Positions 1 to 8,565 are shown, numbered from the stretch's first letter. The stretch: DNA of 36,629 nucleotides from Planctomycetota bacterium (GCA_024276075.1 JAJRXX010000024.1:1-36629); one strand, 5' to 3'. The notes: a model not told the origin generated them from the sequence alone. A program made the numbers and translations.

Positions 1-90
1 CATGATGGCCATAACCAGCACGACCTCGACTAAGCTCATGCCGAATGGACCGCTTAAAATAGGCTTGGGACACTTTGATTTAAGCAACAC
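1..90 (-). CDS. Prepilin-type protein, N-terminal fragment (runs off left edge)
   Basis: Reading the minus strand from a GTG at 90 gives 30 codons that run off the window. The sequence contains a prepilin cleavage site, SGPFG|MSLVEVVLVMAIM, with Gly at -1, Glu at +5 of the mature protein and a hydrophobic helix. This is the class III signal read by prepilin peptidase (PilD/GspO) in type II secretion pseudopilins and type IV pilins. GTG at 90 is chosen because GGAG lies 7 nt upstream and it gives a 17-residue leader; another in-frame GTG lies upstream but has poorer spacing. The next gene upstream on the same strand (267-767) is also a prepilin, so this is probably a minor pseudopilin of the same set. 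Which one (GspH, I, J or similar) cannot be told from 30 residues. Confidence 0.7.
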   Translation of the reverse strand, partial: MLLKSKCPKPILSGPFGMSLVEVVLVMAIM

Positions 91-150
91 AGCCCCGCTC
101 CGATCAGCCGCGATACGGTGCCAGCCAATCACACACGACTATTTCTACCT

Positions 151-193
151 TTTAAAAAATAAGCCGATCGCCCTTTTACAACAGGCGATCGGC
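151..193 (-). terminator. Rho-independent terminator between two prepilin genes
   Basis: On the minus strand a perfect 10-bp stem (gccgatcgcc, 193-184; ggcgatcggc, 172-163) closes an 11-nt loop and is followed by TTATTTTTT. It lies about 75 nt beyond the stop of the pseudopilin gene ending at 267 and before the partial prepilin starting at 90. It should therefore end or attenuate the pseudopilin transcript, leaving the next prepilin to read-through or its own promoter. Confidence 0.85.
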
Positions 194-266
194 ATCACAA
201 TCAAATATCGCTAATTACAGCCCGGCAAAGATGCCTTAGCTACTGCCTCTACACCCGCCGACACGA

Positions 267-767
267 TCAATACGTGTTATACTTCGTGCCGTCGTCGTCG
301 ACGTCGGTGTCCGGCAGATTCGCACGGATGACCTGAGTCGTCGTGCTGTACCACCAACCTGTGCCTGACACACCGTCGGGAGCGGCGGCAACAACCTCTA
401 CAGCCGCAGAACCCTTGTTTGCCCCAACTGGCAACGGGGGCATTTCTTTTAGGTACGGTCCATACACGACGCCGGTCCCTGAGTTCTTCGTTGCGCTGGT
501 GGTGCCACCCGTGATATCAGAATATTGTACGAGCTGCACCGCGATCGTCGTGCCCGGGTATTTCCCGTCGTGCTCAGCAGCATATAGTTCGATGGCGTTG
601 CGTAGCGCCGCCAGGTCACCTTTCAGAGCACTGCCACCCGCGGTGCGAGCACCCCGGCTGAGCCTCGGAATGGCGATAGCAGCAATGATCCCCATAATCA
701 CAATTACAATCACCAGTTCAACCAAACTAAATGCTTGGTGGTGATTCGGCTTTGGTCTGCTATTCAT
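267..767 (-). CDS. Type II secretion/type IV pilus-like pseudopilin (GspG-like)
   Basis: A 166-aa protein with a short basic leader and a prepilin motif, HHQA|FSLVELVIVIVIMGI: Glu17 is +5 of the mature protein and a roughly 20-residue hydrophobic helix follows. The -1 residue is Ala rather than the usual Gly, which most prepilin peptidases tolerate. After the helix come a GspG-like segment (LKGDLAALRNAIELYAAEHDGKYPG), a Gly/Thr-rich globular part and an Asp-rich tail (DTDVDDDGTKY) that could bind calcium as in GspG; that role is inference. ATG at 767 has AAGGGG about 10 nt upstream. Planctomycetes carry many such single prepilins outside full secretion operons, so function as a major pseudopilin is not certain. 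A strong terminator follows. Confidence 0.85.
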   Translation of the reverse strand: MNSRPKPNHHQAFSLVELVIVIVIMGIIAAIAIPRLSRGARTAGGSALKGDLAALRNAIELYAAEHDGKYPGTTIAVQLVQYSDITGGTTSATKNSGTGVVYGPYLKEMPPLPVGANKGSAAVEVVAAAPDGVSGTGWWYSTTTQVIRANLPDTDVDDDGTKYNTY

Positions 768-1010
768 CTTGAAGTTGCCCCTTACGTAATTTACCTACCT
801 ACGCGATCCGCCCTCACTTAACACAAGGTCAAACATTAACACCCGTTACTGAATTTCATCGACACAAACTGATTAGCCCTTAATAAACCTGTCTTAGAGC
901 GTTATTTGTAACAGTTTTTTGGACCTGACATACTGCGGTATGAGTGAGAACGGGGCAAGTAACCGAGTATAGATGTACATGTCGCCATTTGATTATTGGA
1001 CATAACTAGG
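768..1010. other. Gene-free upstream region of the pseudopilin
   Basis: About 240 bp, relatively A/T-rich, lying upstream of the minus-strand pseudopilin, so its promoter should be here. No convincing -35/-10 pair was found. A short inverted repeat, gttatttgtaac, occurs near 901-912 with no obvious role. Confidence 0.5.
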
Positions 1011-1033
1011 GGGCCAGCGAGATTGTGCGCGGC
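1011..1033. repeat. 23-bp repeat, copy 1 (matches 18810-18832)
   Basis: The 23 bases beginning gggccagcgagattgtgcg are identical to 18810-18832 in the same orientation, with no similarity on either side. This copy lies just beyond the C-terminal end of the decayed transposase at 1071-1720, so it may be the terminal sequence of that insertion sequence. The second copy has no transposase beside it. Confidence 0.6.
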
Positions 1034-1070
1034 GTTGGATGGCAATTCAAAAGCGGAATGGAATTTTTAA

Positions 1071-1720
1071 TTACAGATTTTTGCGTGTCACTTTAAATGA
1101 AGGGTCTACGCACCTTCGCCAGTGGATCGGTATGGGTTCGGAGAATCGATGCCCGGCAACCGCTTCGTTTGGCGTCAGGATTCCAAGTGACGTGTATGAC
1201 CGATGCCGGTTGTACCACACGCGGTACATATTTAATTGCTGTTGAATCGATCGGGTCGACAATGCCAATAGAGACAACGGTTGCCGAGCTTCAATATTTG
1301 CGGTGGCCCACGAACCGATGAGTCACCTGTTTAGCCGACCAGCGCCGAAGACGCATGGCATGGAGGATCTCGGCTCGTTGTTCGGGGGAGGAGTGAGGTC
1401 GGTGGTGGGGGACAAACGAGTCCGTTGACCGCGAAAGATGGCCAATTCTCGCTCCAGCATGCGGGCTTCCCAACGGGGGTGGTCGCGACGGGCCATCATG
1501 CGGAAAACCGGGGATGGACAGGAGGCTGCGCGGGTTCGAGCATGTATGCACGGCTAATACGCATTGCGTATAGTTCTAGCGCGTTGTAAAAGATGTAAGT
1601 GATTGTCTGTTTTGCCTTCGCGTTCGCAGATGCCGCGCAAGTATTAATCTTGATTGGTATAAAACGGTGGCCACGTCATCAATAATCTGCCATAGATGGG
1701 CTCGAAGGAGGTTTGGGCAT
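1071..1720 (-). pseudogene. Decayed integrase-type transposase, remnant 1
   Basis: On the minus strand, fragments in different frames belong to one DDE integrase-like transposase. It starts with MPKPPSSP at 1720, matching remnant 2 at 11580. The HTH-like segment EQRAEILHAMRLRRWSAKQ follows (about 1300-1400), then the C-terminal integrase phrase YRVWYNRHRSYTSLG..TPNEA (about 1277-1071), typical of the rve_3 end of IS3/IS481-like enzymes. The catalytic core between the HTH and the C-terminal part is missing, and frames break after MPKPPSSP and in the C-rich stretch near 1410. A ~105-bp element sits inside the N-terminal part. The IS family is inferred; the gene is dead. Confidence 0.7.
1557..1661 (+). 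mobile_element. ~105-bp non-coding element inserted in transposase remnant 1
   Basis: Compared with remnant 2, where ..cggctaaatacgatggccac.. is continuous (11516-11536), remnant 1 has about 105 extra bases between cggcta and aaacggtggccac. The insert begins atacgcattgcgtat, a near-perfect palindrome, and ends attaatcttgattggta. A related copy lies at 8566-8670. Boundaries are accurate to a few bases and fit a TA duplication. There is no coding capacity and no long terminal inverted repeats, so it is a small passively moved element or structured repeat. Confidence 0.6.
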
Positions 1721-1744
1721 GGTTTCTCCGGTGGCGTGTTTCCG

Positions 1745-3145
1745 CTACCCCTCTTGCGTTACGGGATCGGAGGTTATGACCGTAGGGACTCCATCGGGGG
1801 TGGGAGTTTGGACGATAATGTAGGTGTTAAAACCGTCGCGGACGAGAAAGCGTAGACGTTTTTCTCGACTACCAGGGTGGCCGCGTCGTCCAGCGCGGAA
1901 CACAAACTCGTGCTCACCAGCAGACAATTCGATACGGACGACCTGAAAGCTTGCCGGCAGAAAGCTCCAGCAGCGTAGATCAGCCTGTTCCGCGCCCGTC
2001 CATATCGAGCCCGCCGCTGAGAGGATGATGTCCAGCGCGTTCCGTGTGTCTTTCGTTTTGTCACGGAGTTTGCGGCTTGCAATCTCCTTAGCGCTCTCGG
2101 TCGAGACGATTTTTAGTGCACGGCGAAGCACGGCACGCGCGATAATATAACTCTTCATCGCTGCGAACTCTTTCCTGGCGGTTGTCTCCACGTCGGTGAT
2201 GGTCGCGGTATGCCCAATTGCAAGGCCGTTTAGCGATATGTGTACCTCCGTCGGGTTATCTCGCCAATAGGCCATCGCGGGGATATTGACCTTCGTGATA
2301 TTCGGAAACGGAATCCGCTCTCGGCGCAGCGCCCAAATCACCTGCGCGATTGCCAATGCCCTGCCGCTAACGGGTTCCTCAGCCTCGACCCTGTACGGGC
2401 CCTTACCAACGAATGCCAATACGTGTACGACTCCATTGCCTTTCTTTGAGTGTTTGCCGTTTGTGGCCCGTTCTAGGTCGTCGTCCGCATATGGAAAGCT
2501 CGGCTCTAAAAGCTTGACCTTATCGAACGACGCACGTGCAACGCCTAGCTTAAGGGGGTCTTCTTCGTTGAGAATGGCACGGAGGTATGCGCCGAAGGCA
2601 ACCAGTTTGTAGGCCTTCTTGGGCTCATACCCGTCATCATCGCGAAACGACTCAATAATCTGTCGCTGTTTTTCGAGTACCTGAAGCGCGTAGGCATCCG
2701 CGTCACCGCCGCTTTGCACAAGGTTAACAACAGCCAACACGGCGCGCACTAAAACTTTTTCGAAATCGGTACCCGCATAGCCTAACTGCCGATCGTCGAG
2801 CAGCAACGCATTGATCTCACCATTCCAATCCTGTTTTTCTAGGTAATCGAGCCGGTTTCGAGCTTGGCGAAGCGTCTGTTCGGCCTCATAAGGCTGACCA
2901 AGCGCCAACTCGACAATTCCGCGTTCGAGTTGAAATACGTGACGGTTGCCAGGGTCGTCTATTTCGAGTTGCACGAGACGTTCCCGGGCCTGTTCTAGCC
3001 GACCCTGATGGTACAGCCGTTGGACTTTTTGCATCGGATCGGATGCACAGCCGACAAGTAACGCAAGCACAAGCGCCCAGCGTGCGCAAACGTCGTGCTT
3101 TATAGGATGGAGGGTGTCAGCGACTAGTCGGTGATGACCGATCAT
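1745..3145 (-). CDS. COG3014-like lipoprotein with N-terminal TPR-like region
   Basis: A 466-aa protein with an n-region of about 20 residues, a hydrophobic stretch and a lipobox, LALLVGC|AS (Cys33), so it is probably a lipid-anchored envelope protein. Residues 35-110 look like helical TPR repeats (LYHQGRLEQARERLVQLE). The middle (GNGVVHVLAFVGKGPYRVEAEE..) and the C-terminal DLRCWSFLPASFQVVRIEL followed by GEHEFVFRA are the conserved segments I associate with COG3014, a family of unknown function. That family often sits beside LpoB-like proteins in gammaproteobacteria. Here its ATG overlaps the stop of the LpoB-like gene (ATGA, 3142-3145), so the two are translationally coupled. The pairing suggests a role in envelope or peptidoglycan assembly; this is inferred from neighbours only. 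Confidence 0.8.
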   Translation of the reverse strand: MIGHHRLVADTLHPIKHDVCARWALVLALLVGCASDPMQKVQRLYHQGRLEQARERLVQLEIDDPGNRHVFQLERGIVELALGQPYEAEQTLRQARNRLDYLEKQDWNGEINALLLDDRQLGYAGTDFEKVLVRAVLAVVNLVQSGGDADAYALQVLEKQRQIIESFRDDDGYEPKKAYKLVAFGAYLRAILNEEDPLKLGVARASFDKVKLLEPSFPYADDDLERATNGKHSKKGNGVVHVLAFVGKGPYRVEAEEPVSGRALAIAQVIWALRRERIPFPNITKVNIPAMAYWRDNPTEVHISLNGLAIGHTATITDVETTARKEFAAMKSYIIARAVLRRALKIVSTESAKEIASRKLRDKTKDTRNALDIILSAAGSIWTGAEQADLRCWSFLPASFQVVRIELSAGEHEFVFRAGRRGHPGSREKRLRFLVRDGFNTYIIVQTPTPDGVPTVITSDPVTQEG

Positions 3146-3750
3146 CGTGAAAAAGTCTTGCGCAACCGCTCAGAAACCTTGTCGTTCCAGCCGGTCTGTA
3201 CATCTACGAGTTCCAGAGTCAACATGTAGTTACGCTGTGTCTGGTCTCGGCTTGCACGAGTGGTGCCGCGCGTTAGTTTCGGGAATAAAAGGCACTCGAC
3301 CGGTGTACCCCTCGTTTCAAGGACGCCCATAAACGCGCGTCGATGCTTGGGAAGAAAAAGTTGTTCAGTACGCAGCCGTGTTTCTCGCAATGCCTCATTC
3401 ACGAACCGCGTGCTGATCGTCTGATATCGGCCAGAGCGATTGATACTTGTGTCGATCAACTCGAAGATATGGTCGTTCCAGTCGCCGAGTTCCTCTCCGC
3501 TAGCGTTTTCGATTGCTAATGTCGCGATTTTGAGTTTGCCTGTGCCTTGGTTCGATGCGCTGTGCAACTGTAATAGCTTCTGTACGGCGCCCTCTATCAA
3601 GCGGTCATATGTAGCAGCCCCCGCTCCGCGGTTGTCTATCAAATCATTTTCATCAGCTGTCATGATACGCCCTTGAGGATGGGACGAACACGCCCCCAGG
3701 ATCAGCACCAGGGAAGACAAAAAAAGAAAGATGCGTGCGGTTCTGCTCAT
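3142..3750 (-). CDS. LpoB-like penicillin-binding-protein activator lipoprotein
   Basis: The start is ATG at 3750 (MSRTARIFLFLSS), with GGAG 8 nt upstream; a TTG 30 nt further up would only lengthen the signal peptide. The product is 202 aa with lipobox LVLILGAC|SS. The body fits the LpoB/CsgG-related fold: KIATLAIENASGEEL, DTSINRSGRYQTIST and a C-terminal strand with YMLTLELVDVQTG followed by KVSERLRKTFSR. In E. coli, LpoB is an outer-membrane lipoprotein that activates the peptidoglycan synthase PBP1b. Whether this homologue does so in a planctomycete is unknown. It is the first gene of a two-gene operon with the COG3014-like lipoprotein. Confidence 0.75.
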   Translation of the reverse strand: MSRTARIFLFLSSLVLILGACSSHPQGRIMTADENDLIDNRGAGAATYDRLIEGAVQKLLQLHSASNQGTGKLKIATLAIENASGEELGDWNDHIFELIDTSINRSGRYQTISTRFVNEALRETRLRTEQLFLPKHRRAFMGVLETRGTPVECLLFPKLTRGTTRASRDQTQRNYMLTLELVDVQTGWNDKVSERLRKTFSR

Positions 3751-4056
3751 CGAAAAAACTCCAAAATAATATGATATCAATGTACAGGATTCACGTTTAG
3801 CTATCTATGGGGTGTTCGGTCTGTAAAGAGTGTTGGTGGGTTCATCAGCAACACGAACAATGGCTGGGGCGACCTTTTATCGAATTAGGCCTCCTGGCCG
3901 TGGCAACCGATGGATGTAATGATTTTACCTATTGACGTTAACGATTTGTCCACCAATACCCCAGCCGTGACACTTATTGCCGCCTCGTAGGTTTTCCCAC
4001 GAAACGCCGGGGAGTTATCATTATTAAATAACTCTATTGTCATACCGGGGGTTCCT
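3751..4056. promoter_or_regulatory. Divergent intergenic region with inverted repeat at 4012-4034
   Basis: These 306 bp separate the minus-strand lipoprotein operon from the plus-strand operon starting at 4057, so promoters for both should be here. A perfect 7-bp inverted repeat, gagttat/ataactc (4012-4018, 4028-4034, 9-nt spacer), lies 22 nt before the ATG at 4057, within the likely 5' leader. It has no T-run, so it is not a terminator; it could be an operator or leader hairpin. No confident -35/-10 pair was found. Confidence 0.4.
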
Positions 4057-6531
4057 ATGAAATTTACGCGAGCAATTTCATTATTTCTGATCGTAAATCT
4101 AACTTTTTCTCCATACTTCAGCTACTCGTTGTCCAGAGTCCAAGCAAAGGAGCTAACATCCAAGGATATCGCAGGCATAGCGGAACACTTGGAGAAGCGC
4201 TTCTTCCCGCTCGTTGAGGACCTCCTTGGGGTCTACCCGCGCGAGACTTTCGATGTTTCGTATCGTGCCGCGCTTCTTCCCAAAAGTGTTAAGACGATTT
4301 TCGAATGGGTTCGCGATAGGACCTTTCTTGTGCCCTATCAGGGGCAACTCCGCGGCGCGCGAGGCGTCCTTATGGACCGGCGCGGCAACAGCCTCGACCG
4401 CGCGCTGTTGCTCCAAGAATTACTGCGTGAGAAAGGCTTCGAGGCTCGTTTGGTGCGCGGGGATTTGGGCCCGGATATTTCTGCCCGGTTACTCGACGAA
4501 GCCCCACTCTACCCAGAAGATGGCCTCGATGAAGCGTCGCCCGAGTTCGACGAGCTAGAGTGGTTGAAACTTTCAAATCGCTACGGTCTGACAGATGTCC
4601 CAGATGAAAGTTACCCCAAGCATCAGGCTGTTATGTCCGTCATGGAAGACCTGATTGAGCGAGTTATTGAGACCTCCAATGCACTTGGAGAACTCGGCCT
4701 TCGCCCCGCCGCCTCGTCGGATAGGGCGCGTGCACTCACAGACCTCAGCGATCACTGGTGGGTCCAATATCAAGAAGGCGGGGATTGGATTGACCTCGAC
4801 CCCTCGCTGCCGAATGCTCGTCCCGGTGAGCGTCTGACCGAGCCCCGCATGGATGAGGTTTCACAGGCGCTGTTGCATAGGGTGCGCATCAAAGTGATCG
4901 TCGAGCGTTGGGAGAAGGACATGGGCCTCGTGGAAGAGGTGGCACTTGATCAGAGCGTGTCGCCGATGAATTATATGGGTAAAGCTTTCACGCTCGTTCA
5001 TGAGGGTGCAAATTTACAATCATTCGTAAAAGCCGATTCGTCAAAAAAATTCGAAGAGAATTTGCTTTCTCAAGACACGTGGCTACCCGTCCTGCGGGTA
5101 GTCGATAAGAGCGCTGTCGGCCAGGAAATCGACGCGTTCGGACAGCTATCCACCCCCAGTACGGACCCGGAAGTGCGCAGAGCGAAAAAAACTCGTGAGA
5201 CCCTAGAGACGGGTTGGAATGTTTTGAATCGCGTGATGGAGGGGACGAATGGACAGGCTCAGAAGGAGTCCAATCATGACAACCCAGCTTGGACCGCCCA
5301 GTGGCTTGAGTTCGAGGTCACGTCGCCGGGACGGGAGCCTCGCCGCACCCGTCGAACCGTCTTTGATTTGATCGGTGAAGCGCAGCGTACCCGACCTCTG
5401 ACGGCTCGGCCCGCACTGACCGACGAGCAAAAAATCGGGCGAGCACTAGCGCTTCTCAGTCAGGTCCGCTTCGTATTGCTTTGTTCGGACATCAACCCCG
5501 ACTTTGGAACTGTCGAGGCGCTCACGAGCACCCTTGCTCAGCGCGAGCGCGTCATGCGCGTCATCAAGAGCGAAAGTACAGATCCGACAGAACTCTTGAA
5601 ATTACTCTCTGGCGACGAACCCTTCCCCAGTTCACTTATGGGCCTTATATCCCTGCGCCGCTTGATAGGCCCGCAGAGCCTGAGCTATATAGACAGCCCG
5701 GGTATTTTGGCCCAGGTCAAGATACTCGATCGCCATGAGGGACAAATATATGCACGCAGTGGTATCGATTTCGTCGTCGGTAGCATAGGTATTCATCCTA
5801 GAGCGGGAACAAAGAGCGCGACGATGCGCTTTCAGCAGGGCATCATGGATACCTGGGCCGAGACTAAATTTCTCGATCAATCGGCATTCTTCGACGAAGA
5901 ATTGACAGAGGTCGAAAATACGGCTGTGTTCTTCGCGCAGCGCGATGCGCTAGGGAGTCAGTGGCGCACAATCAAGAGCAAGGACGACCAGGCTTGGCAA
6001 GAGATTGCATTGGACGACGACGAACGAGTTCGGCTCGAGGCGGTCCTCGAAAGTGGTTTTTGGATTGTGCTTCCCAAAGAAAAAATCCAATTCGACGGGC
6101 GACGGGTTCTGAGTTGGTGGCAGTTCGACCCGACAAGTGGCGACATTCTGGGGATGGGGGGGCGTGGTCATGGCCAAGCTATGTGGGAGTATCGCAAAGT
6201 AATCGGGGTGGGGACAGCCCTCATCGTGGGCCTATTCACCTTCCTCGGTTGTGCTGGCGGGCCCGAGTGGGCGGGGGGGCAAGGTTACGATGAGGTCTCC
6301 AGAACCAAGATAGCTCTATGCATCACTTGCGGTGTGGCCGCAGCGATTTTTACATATATCTCGGTCCTGGGTGCTATACAAGGCATTAAAGCTGCTTCAA
6401 TTGGCCCTCGCATGATGGGGATGCGTGGTGCTTTCATATCTCCCGAGGCTCTTAGGCAAGCTCTCAAGTTAGTTTTTGCTGGTGCAGGAGTAGGTGTAAT
6501 TTGTAACGTGATTGCCTTCAGAATGAGGTGA
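4057..6531 (+). CDS. Exported transglutaminase-fold protein lacking the catalytic Cys, with C-terminal membrane segments
   Basis: An 824-aa protein with an N-terminal signal peptide (MKFTRAISLFLIVNLTFSPY.. to about residue 31). Residues ~80-260 show a transglutaminase-like core: IFEWVRDRTFLVPYQGQLRG, then RRGNSLDRALLLQELLREKG (normally the Cys helix), then DHWWVQYQEGGDWIDLDPSLP (His and Asp strands). The position normally held by the nucleophilic Cys appears to be Ser (GNSLDRA), while His and Asp are present, so enzymatic activity is doubtful. The middle 400 residues are not recognised. The C-terminus has three hydrophobic segments, near residues 720-740 (VIGVGTALIVGLFTFLGCAG), 752-775 and 800-820, so the protein should be anchored with its large domain outside the cytoplasm. 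First gene of a three-gene operon: 30 nt to the next, which overlaps the third. Confidence 0.75.
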   Translation: MKFTRAISLFLIVNLTFSPYFSYSLSRVQAKELTSKDIAGIAEHLEKRFFPLVEDLLGVYPRETFDVSYRAALLPKSVKTIFEWVRDRTFLVPYQGQLRGARGVLMDRRGNSLDRALLLQELLREKGFEARLVRGDLGPDISARLLDEAPLYPEDGLDEASPEFDELEWLKLSNRYGLTDVPDESYPKHQAVMSVMEDLIERVIETSNALGELGLRPAASSDRARALTDLSDHWWVQYQEGGDWIDLDPSLPNARPGERLTEPRMDEVSQALLHRVRIKVIVERWEKDMGLVEEVALDQSVSPMNYMGKAFTLVHEGANLQSFVKADSSKKFEENLLSQDTWLPVLRVVDKSAVGQEIDAFGQLSTPSTDPEVRRAKKTRETLETGWNVLNRVMEGTNGQAQKESNHDNPAWTAQWLEFEVTSPGREPRRTRRTVFDLIGEAQRTRPLTARPALTDEQKIGRALALLSQVRFVLLCSDINPDFGTVEALTSTLAQRERVMRVIKSESTDPTELLKLLSGDEPFPSSLMGLISLRRLIGPQSLSYIDSPGILAQVKILDRHEGQIYARSGIDFVVGSIGIHPRAGTKSATMRFQQGIMDTWAETKFLDQSAFFDEELTEVENTAVFFAQRDALGSQWRTIKSKDDQAWQEIALDDDERVRLEAVLESGFWIVLPKEKIQFDGRRVLSWWQFDPTSGDILGMGGRGHGQAMWEYRKVIGVGTALIVGLFTFLGCAGGPEWAGGQGYDEVSRTKIALCITCGVAAAIFTYISVLGAIQGIKAASIGPRMMGMRGAFISPEALRQALKLVFAGAGVGVICNVIAFRMR

Positions 6532-6561
6532 TATTTCAAGACACATGATCAGGAATTCGCT

Positions 6562-7479
6562 GTGCCAAGGTCGCAAATACCCCTGCTCTTACTGTTGCTT
6601 ACGCTTTCGAATGTCCATGCGAGCGAGCCCGTTACCCTTGTCGTTACCGCCGACGGCGAAGGGCATGTCCACGCCTGCGACCGCTGCCCCGGCCGCAAGG
6701 GATTGGGCGGCTTGGCCCGACGCGCAACGATCGTCAAGGCGCTGCGTCACAAGACGCCGGACATCATCTTGCTCGACGCGGGCAATTCCCTGTTCGGTGC
6801 CGAAAGCACTTCTAGTGGCGGAAAGGTCATCGTCCGTGCCTACGAGCAGCTCCGGTACGTCGCGCTGAACGTTTCCTACCGGGATTTCCGCTACGGCAAG
6901 GATGCGACTCTGGCCCTGGCCGCCTCATCGGAGGTTCCCTTTTTATCCGCGAACCTGCTTGATGCCCAGAGCGGCAAGCCGTTATTTAAGCCCTACGAAA
7001 TCTGCCGGGTTGGGACGCGCAAAGTCGCCGTTATTGGTTTGACAAAGCGCCCCGTCGGGATCGATACGCTGCCCCATCTACGCCTCGAACTTGCTGGTAT
7101 CCAGGTCGCCGATCCGGTTGAGACCCTTGCGGAGTTGCTGCCGAAAGTGAAGAAGCACAGCGACGAAATTGTGCTGCTTTACTACGGGACAATCGAGGAA
7201 CTGAAGAAGATCGACCGGCGTTTTTCCGAGGATTTGATTGCCATCGCGATGGGCGGCCGCCGCACAGCCGAGATACCTCGCAACCCTGATGTTCCTATTG
7301 TCGCTTCGATGAACCACGGCCGTGCGCTGGGTATCCTCGATCTTGTCGCTGACGCCTCTGTAAGCATCCGGGTACAGCTTATCGATCCTGATACCGCTCA
7401 AGATACTGCGATGGAGAAGGCCCTGTCGGGTTTCCCGATCTTTGCGGACAGGAAGAATACAGAAAGCAAGGACGAATGA
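6562..7479 (+). CDS. 5'-nucleotidase/UshA-fold metallophosphatase-like protein, probably inactive
   Basis: A 305-aa exported protein. The start is GTG at 6562 with AGGA 7 nt upstream and gives a clean signal peptide (MPRSQIPLLLLLLTLSNVHA|SEP). The fold signature is CDRCPGRKGLGGLARRATI followed by IILLDAGNSLFG, like the N-terminal calcineurin-type domain of UshA-like 5'-nucleotidases, especially the subgroup with a CxxCP loop. The usual metal ligands look replaced: the first D-x-H is ADGEGH, LDAGD is LDAGN, GNHE is VSYRD, the later His strand is LLYYGT and GHxH is GGRR. A C-terminal nucleotide-binding domain is absent. The protein is therefore probably a non-catalytic relative. It lies 30 nt after the transglutaminase-fold gene and overlaps the next gene by 4 nt. 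Confidence 0.7.
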   Translation: MPRSQIPLLLLLLTLSNVHASEPVTLVVTADGEGHVHACDRCPGRKGLGGLARRATIVKALRHKTPDIILLDAGNSLFGAESTSSGGKVIVRAYEQLRYVALNVSYRDFRYGKDATLALAASSEVPFLSANLLDAQSGKPLFKPYEICRVGTRKVAVIGLTKRPVGIDTLPHLRLELAGIQVADPVETLAELLPKVKKHSDEIVLLYYGTIEELKKIDRRFSEDLIAIAMGGRRTAEIPRNPDVPIVASMNHGRALGILDLVADASVSIRVQLIDPDTAQDTAMEKALSGFPIFADRKNTESKDE

Positions 7480-8360
7480 AGGCTCTTACGAATTTGAGGT
7501 TTTTGTACCGTTATTCCTTTGCGACCATGCCCGGCCTCGGGAAGTTGTTGTGTGGCGGGATTATCGTCTTGTCTCATACACTGACGGCCCACGGCCTCTT
7601 CGTCGAACCCGATCGTGAAAATATCGTCTCGATGCGGCTCGAAGGTACTTGGTATCTTGCCCGTGAGTCAGTCGCCCCACCGACCGACAAGCCAATCGGT
7701 ACTATTCACAATGAACTCGTCTTAGAGTTCCGCAGCGAACGCCAGATTGCCGCGAATCTCCCCCAAGCCTTCACAGCATTTCTTGCCAAGAAACGGATAT
7801 TCATGGCGGGCACAATGAACCGAAACGGAACGACCCACCCGTTTGTGCTCATCGAGCACCACGGCAACCCACACGTCCTTTATTTTCGTGAGCACGACGG
7901 CGACCCGGTGGGCGATGCGGAGTCGTTCAACCTGCTCATAGCCGTTGCCGCAGACCGGGCGGACGATGTCCTGTTCGTCGGTGGCCGCACTCACAACCAA
8001 CCGATGCGCAAGCTCACACGCAGTCGGCGTGCAATTGCCGACGAGACCCCGGAGATGGCGCTGCGTCGCTCGATTGCGGAGATGCTACGCCTGCTGACTG
8101 AAAAGGAATACCGCAAACTGATTATTGATTATGCCCAACCAACTCAGATCGCGGAGCTAGACGAATCGGGATTAATAAAACTGGTAGAACAATACGCCCG
8201 GGGAACAGCGGCTCATTTGTTCGCCGCCCTGGAAAAAACACACGCCATGAAGCCGACCTTTAATGAAGACCAAACAGAGGCACGGTTTCCCCTCACGGGC
8301 GTACCCGGTGGCGCACTGGTATTCAAGCAAATCAACCGCCACTGGTACCTTATCAACTGA
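7476..8360 (+). CDS. Exported or membrane-anchored protein of unknown function
   Basis: A 294-aa protein not recognised as a known family. Its ATG overlaps the preceding stop (ATGA, 7476-7479), so it is translated with the metallophosphatase-like gene. An N-terminal hydrophobic stretch, PGLGKLLCGGIIVLSHTLTAHG (residues ~19-40), preceded by basic residues, looks like a signal peptide or anchor. Residues ~45-195 read as an antiparallel beta domain (LEGTWYLARES, NELVLEFRSERQ, THPFVLIEHHGNPHVLYFRE, DVLFVGGRTHNQPMRKLTR). Residues ~205-260 are helical (RSIAEMLRLLTEKEYRKLII). A last strand pair, GALVFKQINRHWYLIN, resembles the end of NTF2-like or SnoaL-like domains. Its job is likely tied to its two operon partners in the envelope. 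Confidence 0.65.
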   Translation: MKALTNLRFLYRYSFATMPGLGKLLCGGIIVLSHTLTAHGLFVEPDRENIVSMRLEGTWYLARESVAPPTDKPIGTIHNELVLEFRSERQIAANLPQAFTAFLAKKRIFMAGTMNRNGTTHPFVLIEHHGNPHVLYFREHDGDPVGDAESFNLLIAVAADRADDVLFVGGRTHNQPMRKLTRSRRAIADETPEMALRRSIAEMLRLLTEKEYRKLIIDYAQPTQIAELDESGLIKLVEQYARGTAAHLFAALEKTHAMKPTFNEDQTEARFPLTGVPGGALVFKQINRHWYLIN

Positions 8361-8565
8361 TCGTCAATATCAAGGATGTTGTCGCCGGATTGGATGTGCC
8401 GTGAGGTCGGACCGGTGATGCCTCACCGCCAGTGGGTCGCGACCACGCGGCTTAACCCGCCTAGGGTAATCTCTCTCTACATGTAGCGACGTGCGATTTG
8501 TCTAGAGGCCGATCACCTTAAAGACACAGCTTGCTTCGGCATCTGTATCAAAAGAAAAACCGTTT
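8361..8565. other. Gene-free spacer between convergent genes
   Basis: About 205 bp between the end of the plus-strand operon and the ~105-bp element. It contains a weak hairpin, gtgagg..cctcac (about 8401-8426), without a T-run. No gene or clear terminator was seen. Confidence 0.4.

Noticed and set aside
1410-1430. Possible programmed frameshift in the C-run of the transposase
   Set aside because: The two remnants need shifts in different directions at this site, so random decay explains it better.
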